This document shows, one piece after another, positions 34,101 through 41,609 of a stretch of 64,000 nt of DNA. The notes below the pieces were generated by a model, which did not search any database, was not told the origin of the DNA, and saw nothing but the letters and a program-made list of their open reading frames with translations. A program made the translations under genes and the position numbers. Position 1 is the stretch's first letter, and every line of letters begins with the position of its first letter. The stretch covers positions 405,132 through 469,131 of the forward strand of contig JAFEBO010000006.1 of the NCBI GenBank assembly GCA_018242625.1, written 5' to 3'. Origin of the DNA: Planctomycetota bacterium. GTDB lineage: Bacteria; Planctomycetota; Phycisphaerae; Phycisphaerales; UBA1924.

Positions 34101-35104
34101 CATGGACGGAGAGTGCCCGCCGACCGACCGAGCCACTCCCACTGCCGGCCGAGCCCATCCTCGAAGGACACCTTCGGCACATACCCAAGTTCGGCCGCGG
34201 ATCGTGCCGGATCCGCCCAGGTCGCCATGACGTCCCCCGCCTGCATCGGCGCCCGCTCCACGATCGCGTCTCTCCCGACAACACGGGCAATCGCGCTCAC
34301 CATCGAGTCCAGGCTCGTCGGCTTGCTGTTGCCCAGATTCCAGATCCGATATCCAAAGCGCGGGACGCGGTCGAGCGCCGAAAGAATTCCGTCCACCGTA
34401 TCCGCCACATACGTGTAGTCGCGGCTTGTGTTGCCCTCGCCAAAGAGTGTGATCTTCTGGCCGCGTGAGATCTTGTCCATGAACAGCCGGATCGCAAGGT
34501 CCGGCCGTTGCCGCGGCCCAAAGACGGTAAAAAACCGCAGCATCGCCACCGGCTGACCCGTCAGGTGATGATGGGTAAAACCGATCAGTTCGCAGGCGCG
34601 TTTCGTGGCCGCGTACGGGCTTATGGGCCTTTCAACGTTCTCGTCTTCGCGGAACGGGCGCGGCTTTTCTCCCGGCGCCAGCGTTCCGTAGACCGAGCTC
34701 GAGGAGGCGACGACCACCCGTTCCAGACCATGCCTCGCGCACTGCTCGAGCAGCACGCTCGTCCCCGTCACATTCGCGTGGGCATAGCCCGCCGGGTCCG
34801 CGATGCTCGGACGCACCCCGGCCTTCGCCGCGAGGTGGATCATGCCTTCCGGGCACGTGCGTTCGAACAACGATGACATCGCGGCACGGTCGGTGATGTC
34901 GGCCTGGATGAACTCAAACCCCGCGCGCAGCCGCGATGCGCTCTCCTGAACCTCCGACAGATTGGCTCGCTTCTGCTGCTCGGGGTAGAACGGATCGAAG
35001 TTGTCGACTCCGACAACGCGACGGCCGGCACGCAGGAGCGCCTCGGCCGTGTGCGAACCGATAAAGCCCGCGACGCCGGTAATCAGGATCGGTCGGTCTT
35101 TCAC
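34100..35104 (-). CDS. UDP-glucuronate 4-epimerase-like SDR enzyme
   Basis: A 334-residue extended short-chain dehydrogenase. The NAD-binding GVAGFIGS, VDNFDPFYP, SSSSVYG, the catalytic YAATK and the FFTVFGPRQRPDLAI segment fit UDP-glucuronate 4-epimerases (CapI/LpsL type) best; a UDP-glucose 4-epimerase is the alternative. Its product would feed envelope polysaccharide synthesis, though no glycosyltransferase is nearby. I use GTG 35104, which gives the normal N-terminus behind AAAGG; the frame extends 22 codons further. Confidence 0.85.
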   Translation of the reverse strand: MKDRPILITGVAGFIGSHTAEALLRAGRRVVGVDNFDPFYPEQQKRANLSEVQESASRLRAGFEFIQADITDRAAMSSLFERTCPEGMIHLAAKAGVRPSIADPAGYAHANVTGTSVLLEQCARHGLERVVVASSSSVYGTLAPGEKPRPFREDENVERPISPYAATKRACELIGFTHHHLTGQPVAMLRFFTVFGPRQRPDLAIRLFMDKISRGQKITLFGEGNTSRDYTYVADTVDGILSALDRVPRFGYRIWNLGNSKPTSLDSMVSAIARVVGRDAIVERAPMQAGDVMATWADPARSAAELGYVPKVSFEDGLGRQWEWLGRSAGTLRP

Positions 35105-35427
35105 GCGGTGAACCTTTGCACGCGCCGGCCGTCTCTTCCACACCCGCCCCAACCAGAGATCAACCGCCAATTTCGCGTCAAGAGAAAACTCGCAACTTCT
35201 TCAATTCTCAACAACGAAGCAGGGCACTATCGCTAGACAGTGCCCCGCTGGAGGAGAGAGAGATCAGATGAGTATACAGTTTTATCGGTCCACGCCCGTT
35301 TTCTGTTCGAATTCCAACAAGACCCGGGTCGGGAATTTTCCGATTCCGGACCTCATTTCTCATTGTGTTCGCACTATGTAAGGAAAAACCCGCTCGGTGA
35401 GCGGGTTTTTGAGTCGCGCAGCTTTTT
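35105..35427. other. 323-bp intergenic region with hairpin and terminator
   Basis: It lies between two minus-strand genes and should hold the epimerase promoter. It contains a perfect 7-bp-arm hairpin at 35222-35245 (GGGCACT, AGTGCCC, 10-nt loop) without a T run, and the terminator at 35384-35410. I see no gene. Confidence 0.5.
35384..35410 (-). terminator. Bidirectional-looking Rho-independent terminator
   Basis: AAAAACCCGCTC-GGT-GAGCGGGTTTTT forms a 12-bp stem with A and T tracts on both sides. It lies 17 bp past the stop of the minus-strand gene at 35428 and would work in either direction. Confidence 0.9.
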
Positions 35428-36537
35428 TCAGTTTCCCGGCGGCGGGGGCGGGGCGTCGTTGCCATTTTCCGGGGGCTTGGGCTTGCGAGGGGGAGGCGGA
35501 CGGTCGCCCGGGATCCGCTCGCCGTTTTCCGCGGCACGTTCGCGCAGCTTGTCCATAAGGAACTTGCGCTCTTCGGGGGTCATCGATTCCCACTGCTGCC
35601 GGAGATCCTCGGGCAGCGCGTCCGGACCGGGGCGCTTCTGGTTGGGTCCGCCAGGGCCTCCCTGGGGTCCACCCTGAGGACCGCCTTCGGGACGCGGGCC
35701 GCGATTCTGTGCCCGTTCACGGAACCGCGCGATCGCCTGCTCTCGCTCTTCAGGAGTCATGCTTTCGAAGCGCTCTTTGAGCTTGGGAGGCAGGTTGTCC
35801 GGATTGAACTGGCGCAGCCCGCCCTCACCGTTCTGCTTTGCAAGGCGGCGCCGCACTTCTTCATGCGCCTTTGGGCTCAGCGCACGTTCCGCCATGTCTT
35901 TCTTGATCGATTCGAGCCGCTCCTGCACGAGGGGCTTTTGAGCATCGGTGAGCACCGCGAAGATCTTGGCCTGAGCGTCCTTTGGGCTCGGGGCCTGCGC
36001 ACGCAGTTCTTCGAACTTCTGGCGGGCCGCTCCGTCGGGCTTGCCCTCGCCGGCCGGGGGCGGCGGCATCATCTGGTCACCATCGCCCGGCTGACCCTTG
36101 CCCGCCTGAGGCTCTCCGGGAGCGCCGTCGGGCCCGCCCGGACGCCGGGGAGGCCGACCGCGATCGCCAAACTGCCCGCGCATCTCCTCGAACTCGCCCT
36201 TGTGCTGTTCGCGGAAATCCCGCATCGACTGTTCGAACTGCTGGTTGATTGCACGGATCTGCTTCTGCTGCTCGTCGGTCAGGCGAAGGTTCTCAGGCGT
36301 GCTCTCATCGCGAAGAGCGCCAAGCGCCCGCATGAACTCCATCTGCGGCAGGGGCCGATCGGCCAGCCGCTGCTTGAGGTCCGTCGACTGCCCGTCGCCG
36401 AAGGGGCGGCGAACACCCGGCACGCCCCCGTCCTTCACCTTCGGACCCTGCAGCACAGGTTCACTCGCCGGCGCCTGGGCGAGGCACGTGCCCGCGATCA
36501 GGAGCATTGCGGCGGCGGTCAGGAGATTTGTTTTCAT
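35428..36537 (-). CDS. Exported LTXXQ-like, Pro/Gly-rich protein
   Basis: A 369-residue exported protein with a signal peptide cut near CLAQ. Two LTxxQ-type helices (NLRLTDEQQKQI, VLTDAQKPLV) recall the Spy/CpxP periplasmic chaperones. They alternate with Pro/Gly-rich linkers and two copies of MTPEER followed by a 'RERA' helix. Overall it is mostly disordered and charged. A periplasmic stress or metal-sensing role is suggested only by the LTxxQ resemblance. The start is ATG 36537. Confidence 0.7.
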   Translation of the reverse strand: MKTNLLTAAAMLLIAGTCLAQAPASEPVLQGPKVKDGGVPGVRRPFGDGQSTDLKQRLADRPLPQMEFMRALGALRDESTPENLRLTDEQQKQIRAINQQFEQSMRDFREQHKGEFEEMRGQFGDRGRPPRRPGGPDGAPGEPQAGKGQPGDGDQMMPPPPAGEGKPDGAARQKFEELRAQAPSPKDAQAKIFAVLTDAQKPLVQERLESIKKDMAERALSPKAHEEVRRRLAKQNGEGGLRQFNPDNLPPKLKERFESMTPEEREQAIARFRERAQNRGPRPEGGPQGGPQGGPGGPNQKRPGPDALPEDLRQQWESMTPEERKFLMDKLRERAAENGERIPGDRPPPPRKPKPPENGNDAPPPPPGN

Positions 36538-36764
36538 GTCAGATTCCACCCAAAGAGTGTTAGAAATCGAGTCCATCTACACCATCGGCAGAACGCTACT
36601 GCCACCCCTCTATTGCCGGAAGACCTCCCGGAGAACCTTGTTTTTTGGCCGAAATTCAGCGTGTGCGGGATATCGGGTCCGGAAGGGCTAGCATCCGAGC
36701 CGTACGGGTATTTCATTCCTTTGGGGCCCGGGAAGGCCCCTTCCAGAACCAGGGTTTGAACCGG

Positions 36765-37982
36765 ATGTCCCTGACCAAAGACTTTGTGACCAGCTGCCTC
36801 ACCGGCGTGCCCGACCCCATCCGCGGAAAGGACCTCGTCAGTTCGGGCGCGCTGCTGTGGGTGAGCGCGTGCGATACCTACGCCTCGGTGCGGCTGAACG
36901 CGGGTCCGCAGGCGGCGGCCCCCGTGCTTCAGCAGATTGCGCAGTTGGCGCACTCAAAAGTGGCCCAGATCGCGCAGCGCAACGGGCAGCAACTCGACTC
37001 GTTCATCGTCGAATTCGTCGATGACGCCGGCGGCGTTGTGCACACCGCGAAATTCGGGGGGATGCTGTCTGCGGGCGAATCTCCAAAGCCATCGCCTCCT
37101 CCGGGCAGCGCGGGGCACGAGCCCATCCCGGGCCTCAACAAGAGCGCCAAGCCCGCGGGCGCCGGGCCCCTCCCGGGCGTTCGCAACATCATCGCGGTCG
37201 GGGCCGGCAAGGGAGGCGTCGGCAAAAGCAGCATCGCGCTCAATCTTGCTGTGGGCCTGGCCCGTCGCGGCCACGCGGTGGGCCTGCTCGATGCCGATAT
37301 CTACGGACCTTCCATGCCCACGATGCTGGGACTGGCCCCGATGGAGCAGGCGGTGCTGGCGGGGCGTCTGCAGCCTTTCTATGTGCACGGGATCAAAGCG
37401 ATCACAATCGGGAAGCTCGTCGATGACGGCCGCCCGCTGATCTGGCGCGGCCCGATGGCCCACGGCGCATTCAAGCAGCTCGCCGAACAGACCGCGTGGG
37501 GAGAGCTTGATTACCTCATCATCGATCTGCCCCCCGGCACGGGAGACATCGCGCTCACCATGGCGCAATCGCTCACGCTCAGCGGGGCTGTTGTTGTCTG
37601 CACGCCGCAGAAGGTTGCGCAGGACGACGCGGTCAGGGCCGCGGGCATGTTCAAGCAGCTGGGAATACCGATCCTGGGCGTCGTTGAGAACATGAGCGCA
37701 TTCATCGGTGACGATGGAAAGTCCTACGAGATCTTCGGCAAGGGCGGCGCGGAGGTGATGGCGCAAAAACTCGGCGTCCCGTTCCTGGGCGCCGTGCCGA
37801 TCACGATGTCGCTCCGCGAAAACAGCGACAAGGGCGATCCCACGGCAAACTTTGAAGGCCAGCAGGCGGCCGGGGTCCGGCTCCGGGAGGCGCTCGAATC
37901 GCTCGCCGCCAATCTTGAATCGCAGGCGGCACTTGCCGCCATGCGAACGGGCGCCGCCAGGCCGGTGCTCACGATCACGTAA
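36765..37982 (+). CDS. Mrp/ApbC-family ATPase lacking the CxxC motif
   Basis: A 405-residue P-loop ATPase of the Mrp/NBP35 group, which carries Fe-S clusters to apoproteins. It has an N-terminal DUF59-like domain (about 1-105), a Pro-rich linker, the deviant Walker A GKGGVGKS (148-155), LDADIYGPSMP and DLPPGTGD. At the spot where most Mrp proteins have the cluster-binding CPxC (after ENMS), it reads ENMSAFIGDDGKSYEIFG (308-325) with no cysteine. The start ATG 36765 gives a standard N-terminus. Role in Fe-S delivery is therefore uncertain. Confidence 0.9.
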   Translation: MSLTKDFVTSCLTGVPDPIRGKDLVSSGALLWVSACDTYASVRLNAGPQAAAPVLQQIAQLAHSKVAQIAQRNGQQLDSFIVEFVDDAGGVVHTAKFGGMLSAGESPKPSPPPGSAGHEPIPGLNKSAKPAGAGPLPGVRNIIAVGAGKGGVGKSSIALNLAVGLARRGHAVGLLDADIYGPSMPTMLGLAPMEQAVLAGRLQPFYVHGIKAITIGKLVDDGRPLIWRGPMAHGAFKQLAEQTAWGELDYLIIDLPPGTGDIALTMAQSLTLSGAVVVCTPQKVAQDDAVRAAGMFKQLGIPILGVVENMSAFIGDDGKSYEIFGKGGAEVMAQKLGVPFLGAVPITMSLRENSDKGDPTANFEGQQAAGVRLREALESLAANLESQAALAAMRTGAARPVLTIT

Positions 37983-38033
37983 ACCGCGGCGATCCGCTCC
38001 AGGCACGAGGCAGAGAATTCGGAGATCAGATTC

Positions 38034-38540
38034 ATGGCAAAGAAATCCAAAGGCCGCAAGTCCAACACCAGGACCAATAGCAAAACCGGCTCCAAGCCCG
38101 CACGCAAGACATCGGGCAAGGCGAAGGCCAAGCCGGCGGCGGGTTCCGATCCGTCCGCGGGAAAGCCGGTCCGTACCGGCGCGGGTCTCAGCCCTCTCGA
38201 ACTCGGTCAGAAGCTCGTTGCCGATTTCAACCGAGGCAAGATGGAATTGAGCGACCTGTGGTCGCCGTCCATAGTCTCGATCGAGGGTGTCGGGGTCAGC
38301 ACGGCGTGGCACGGCAGAAAGGCCGTCGATGCCAAGAACAGCTGGTGGGCGAGCGATCACCGTGTGCACGGCGCCAGCGCCGAAGGGCCTTATGTCGGCG
38401 CAACCGGTTTCGCCATCAAGTTCGTCATCGATGTCGAGACCAGGAGCACCGGAAAACGCGACACGATGACCGAGATCGGCGTCTATACCGTAAAAAACGG
38501 CAAGATCGTGCAGGAAGAGTTCATGTACCGCGTCGGCTAG
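38034..38540 (+). CDS. SnoaL/NTF2-like protein with basic tail
   Basis: A 168-residue protein. Residues 1-45 are a Lys/Ala/Ser-rich, probably disordered segment. The rest looks like an NTF2/SnoaL cone fold: LADFNRGKM-type helix, LWSPSIVSIEG, TAWHGRKAVDAKNSWW and the C-terminal EIGVYTVKNGKIVQEEF strand pair. No catalytic residues can be assigned. GGAGATC precedes the ATG. Its 3' end overlaps the convergent gmk stop by 4 bp. Confidence 0.65.
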   Translation: MAKKSKGRKSNTRTNSKTGSKPARKTSGKAKAKPAAGSDPSAGKPVRTGAGLSPLELGQKLVADFNRGKMELSDLWSPSIVSIEGVGVSTAWHGRKAVDAKNSWWASDHRVHGASAEGPYVGATGFAIKFVIDVETRSTGKRDTMTEIGVYTVKNGKIVQEEFMYRVG

Positions 38541-39160
38541 CGCGTCTGCATCCGGCGGCGCTCACGCTCTCGCCCGATGGCCTTGAGCGCCTTGCCCAGC
38601 GATTCTTCCAGGTTCTCGTTTACGACGAACAGGTTGTACACCCCGCTCACGCGGGCGTGTTCGATCTCTGCTTTCGCCTGCGCGAAGCGCTTCTGGATCG
38701 CCGCTTCATCCTCACGCTTGCGGCTGCGCAGGCGGCTCAGAAGAACCTCTTCGCTGGGGGGCAGGACGAAGATCGCGAACGCATCGGGGATCTGCTTCTT
38801 GACCGTGATCGCTCCGACCACATCGATTTCGAGAATCACTAGCCGGCCGCGCTTCATCTGCTCCGCGACCCAGGCCTTGGGTGTGCCATACTTTTTGCCG
38901 TACACGCCCGCGGTCTCGAGGAAGCCGCCCTGGGCCTTCATCGCCTCGAATTCATCGTCGTTGCAGAAGTGGTAATCGACACCTTCAACATCGATGCCCG
39001 TCGACTTGCGCGTGGTCCAGGAGACCGAAAAGACCGCATCGGGTATGGAGCGCTCGATGCCCCGGGTGATCGTCGTCTTGCCCACCCCCGACGGTCCGGA
39101 GATGATGACGACCATCCCGTCGTCGGTATCCGTTGGAAGGCGATGGTCGAAGGGAGGCAT
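38537..39160 (-). CDS. gmk: Guanylate kinase
   Basis: It phosphorylates GMP to GDP. The 207-residue product has the P-loop SGPSGVGKTT (21-30), the GMP-binding VSWTTRK and VDYHFCNDDEF, GFLETAGVYGKKYGTP and LEIDVVGA, so it looks active. It follows pyrB by 12 nt on the same strand, but a TAAACT box overlapping the pyrB stop may give it its own promoter. An internal ATG at 39115 is an alternative start. Confidence 0.95.
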   Translation of the reverse strand: MPPFDHRLPTDTDDGMVVIISGPSGVGKTTITRGIERSIPDAVFSVSWTTRKSTGIDVEGVDYHFCNDDEFEAMKAQGGFLETAGVYGKKYGTPKAWVAEQMKRGRLVILEIDVVGAITVKKQIPDAFAIFVLPPSEEVLLSRLRSRKREDEAAIQKRFAQAKAEIEHARVSGVYNLFVVNENLEESLGKALKAIGRERERRRMQTR

Positions 39161-39169
39161 GAGGGGTCG

Positions 39170-39175
39170 AGTTTA
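39170..39175 (-). promoter_or_regulatory. Putative -10 box of gmk
   Basis: TAAACT on the minus strand ends 9 nt before the gmk ATG and overlaps the pyrB stop codon. Confidence 0.3.
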
Positions 39176-40165
39176 TGCCGCGGCGGTGCAGGCTTCGAGC
39201 ACGGCCATCCGGACGCCCACCCCGACGGTCACCTGCCTCAAAATCACCGATCGCGGCCCGTCGGCGACTTCGGGGTCGAGTTCCAGGCCGCGGTTGATCG
39301 GCCCGGGATGCATGACCACGGCGCTGGCCTTGAGCCTCTCGGCCCGCGCACCGGTCATGCCGAACAGTTCTCGATACTCCCGGACCGAGGCGATCGCCGG
39401 TGAGTTCTTCGATTCCCCCGCGCTGCTGTGACGCTCGAACTGAACCCGCAACATCATCACCGCGTCCGCCCTCGAAACGACGGAATCAAAGTCGTGGCTG
39501 ACGTGCACGCGCTCTCCGAGCGATTCAAGACTGCGGGGCGCGAGCCCCGCAGGGCCGACGCACACAACCGAAGCGCCCAGCGCCGTCAGGCCCGCGATGT
39601 TGGAGCGGGCGACGCGTGATGAGACGATGTCGCCGACGATGGCCACGGTCAGGCCCTTGAGATTGAAATCATCCAGGCGTCCGTGCGCCTCGGCGAGCGT
39701 GTAAAGATCAAGAAGTCCCTGCGTCGGATGTTCATGCCGCCCATCACCGGCGTTGATGACCGGGCACCGGACGTGATCGGCGATCAAGGCCGCGGCGCCG
39801 GCCTGCCGGGCTCGGATGACAAGCGCCATCGCGCCCATCGCCTCGACGTTGCGTGCGGTGTCGATCAGCGTTTCGCCTTTGGAGACGCTCGAGAAGGCGC
39901 CGAGCAGGTTGGAGACATGGGCACCCAGCCGGTGCGCCGCCGTGGTAAAGCTTGTCCGGGTGCGGGTCGAGTCTTCAAAGAACAGATTCGCAATCGTCCC
40001 GCCCGTGAGCGCCGAATCGACCGAACGCTCGGGGTTCTGTATGTATGGATGAGAAGCCGCGAGCAGGGCGCGCACGTGAGCCCCGGAAACACCCTGGAGC
40101 CCCAGAAGGTGTTTGAAGGGCCAGGCTCCGGCGGCCTTTCGCGACGGCTTCCGCTTGGTGACCAT
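39173..40165 (-). CDS. pyrB: Aspartate carbamoyltransferase catalytic subunit
   Basis: It condenses carbamoyl phosphate with aspartate in pyrimidine synthesis. The 330-residue product has the carbamoyl-phosphate loop FFEDSTRTRTSF, the K84-type loop (SSVSKGETLIDT), GDGRHEHPTQ and VMHPGPINRG. No pyrI regulatory gene is beside it, and no pyrC follows. I choose ATG 40165 because a TACGAT box ends 7 nt upstream; ATG 40174 overlaps that box. Confidence 0.95.
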   Translation of the reverse strand: MVTKRKPSRKAAGAWPFKHLLGLQGVSGAHVRALLAASHPYIQNPERSVDSALTGGTIANLFFEDSTRTRTSFTTAAHRLGAHVSNLLGAFSSVSKGETLIDTARNVEAMGAMALVIRARQAGAAALIADHVRCPVINAGDGRHEHPTQGLLDLYTLAEAHGRLDDFNLKGLTVAIVGDIVSSRVARSNIAGLTALGASVVCVGPAGLAPRSLESLGERVHVSHDFDSVVSRADAVMMLRVQFERHSSAGESKNSPAIASVREYRELFGMTGARAERLKASAVVMHPGPINRGLELDPEVADGPRSVILRQVTVGVGVRMAVLEACTAAA

Positions 40166-40172
40166 GCGCGGC

Positions 40173-40178
40173 ATCGTA
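40173..40178 (-). promoter_or_regulatory. Putative -10 box of pyrB
   Basis: TACGAT on the minus strand ends 7 nt before the ATG at 40165, predicting a leaderless mRNA and excluding the upstream ATG. Confidence 0.35.
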
Positions 40179-40201
40179 CCGGCCCGGACGGGCACGTGTG
40201 G

Positions 40202-40822
40202 TTACGAGCCCGGCGCGGGATCGGGTTTTGTGTTGATCGGCGCGCCGTAAGGGGCGGGCATCGGCTCGATTGTCGGATAAACGTCCGACGCCTGGTTGAT
40301 CGGGTGCAATGCCGGCGGTTCCAGCACGCCGATCTCGTACTCGCTCGAGCCCGTGACGTGCCAGGGCTCCCAGCCGCCCGAGAGACGGATTTCCGCACCA
40401 CGGTACACAGGCCCGCCGCCGGGCTTGTTCTCCACTTCAAAGACCGGACGCACAACGTCAATCCTCGCCACGGTGCCCCGCAGCCAGATGCGCGTGATGT
40501 GGTAGATCGGAAGCGACTTTTCGTTCTCTTCGCTGAGCGGGACCGCGCCGTTGCCCACGGCCTGAGCCACGGCCTCGTACGTCGCGGGCGTGACCCCCGG
40601 CGGGAGGTTGATGGCGAACGCGTTGCCCGGCGGGGGATAACGCAGCGCGGTCCAGCGCAGGGCCGCGGCCATCGCCGAACGCATGTTCTGGCTGTTCACG
40701 TTCTTGACCGCGAAATCATCGCCGGTGATGGGGGGGTAGTTGGCATATTCGCGGGCGCACGACCCGGCGCTCAGGGCCAGGAGTGTGGCGGCGGTGATCC
40801 GGGCGAGAATTCTGGTGTTCAT
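40202..40822 (-). CDS. Lipoprotein of unknown function
   Basis: A 206-residue lipoprotein with lipobox AGSC (Cys22); AAGGA precedes the ATG at 40822. The mature domain contains mixed alpha/beta-looking sequence (AAALRWTALRYPPP, VAQAVGNGAVPL) and ends in a Pro-rich tail. No named family is recognised. It lies 36 bp upstream of pyrB on the same strand, but function gives no link. Confidence 0.75.
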   Translation of the reverse strand: MNTRILARITAATLLALSAGSCAREYANYPPITGDDFAVKNVNSQNMRSAMAAALRWTALRYPPPGNAFAINLPPGVTPATYEAVAQAVGNGAVPLSEENEKSLPIYHITRIWLRGTVARIDVVRPVFEVENKPGGGPVYRGAEIRLSGGWEPWHVTGSSEYEIGVLEPPALHPINQASDVYPTIEPMPAPYGAPINTKPDPAPGS

Positions 40823-40929
40823 TCGGTCTTCCTTCGGTCGCTGGGGCTCTTCCGCGGGAATCGTTGGCGTGTTGCCGCAAGAAATCGCGTGGGTGAATCG
40901 TCCGGGCCCGATCCGGCGAAAGATGGGGT

Positions 40930-41601
40930 GTGCCAAAGCCTCGGGCCCAAGCCGGACGTGCGGGTGATGTGCGGTCAGCCAGACGCTTTGTCGTCGGTAT
41001 CTCCGGCGCTTCGGGGGCCTGGTACGCGCAGCGTTTGCTCGAAATTCTGCTCGGCCAGGGGCATGAAGTGCACCTGGTCGTCAGCGACTACGGCAAGCGA
41101 CTCCTCTTTGATGAATCGGGCGTCCGGGAGATCACGCTCGCCTCGCTCTGCCCGGCACTGGCCAAAGGCACCCCCCGCGCCCGGCTGGCGCAGATCGAAG
41201 CACGCCTTTTCATCCATCCCAACAAAGACGTCGGTGCCGTGATCGCCTCCGGCAGCTTCCTGCATGACGGAATGGTCGTCATTCCCTGTTCGAGCGCGAG
41301 CCTCGGAGCGATGGCCACCGGGAGCGGCAGCAACCTTCTCTGCCGCGCCGCGATGGTCACGCTCAAGGAGCGCCGGCCGCTCATCGTGTGCCATCGCGAG
41401 ATGCCGCTGAGCCTGATCGATATCCGCAACATGGAAACCTTGGCGCTCGCGGGTGCGACGATCTGCTCGCCGAATCCGGGTTTCTATCTGTTGCCGAAGA
41501 CCGTGGCGGAGATCATCGACTTCACGGTGGGCAAGGTGCTCGACCTCCTGAAGGTGGAGCACGATCTGAAGATACGGTGGGAGAGCGCGGCGGGGGACTG
41601 A
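40930..41601 (+). CDS. ubiX: UbiX/Pad1-family flavin prenyltransferase
   Basis: UbiX enzymes attach a prenyl group to FMN to make the cofactor of UbiD decarboxylases. The 223-residue product has VVGISGASGAWYAQRLLE (FMN-binding), VVSDYGKR, SGSFLHDGMVVIPCSSASLGAMATG and LIVCHREMPLSLI, all typical. No ubiD is adjacent. I start at GTG 40930; a later GTG near 40966 would remove a non-conserved N-terminal stretch of about 12 residues. Confidence 0.92.
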   Translation: MPKPRAQAGRAGDVRSARRFVVGISGASGAWYAQRLLEILLGQGHEVHLVVSDYGKRLLFDESGVREITLASLCPALAKGTPRARLAQIEARLFIHPNKDVGAVIASGSFLHDGMVVIPCSSASLGAMATGSGSNLLCRAAMVTLKERRPLIVCHREMPLSLIDIRNMETLALAGATICSPNPGFYLLPKTVAEIIDFTVGKVLDLLKVEHDLKIRWESAAGD

Positions 41602-41609
41602 TCGTCGGA

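Noticed and set aside
35222-35245. Hairpin as a terminator
   Set aside because: It has perfect 7-bp arms but no T run on either strand; the real terminator is at 35384-35410.
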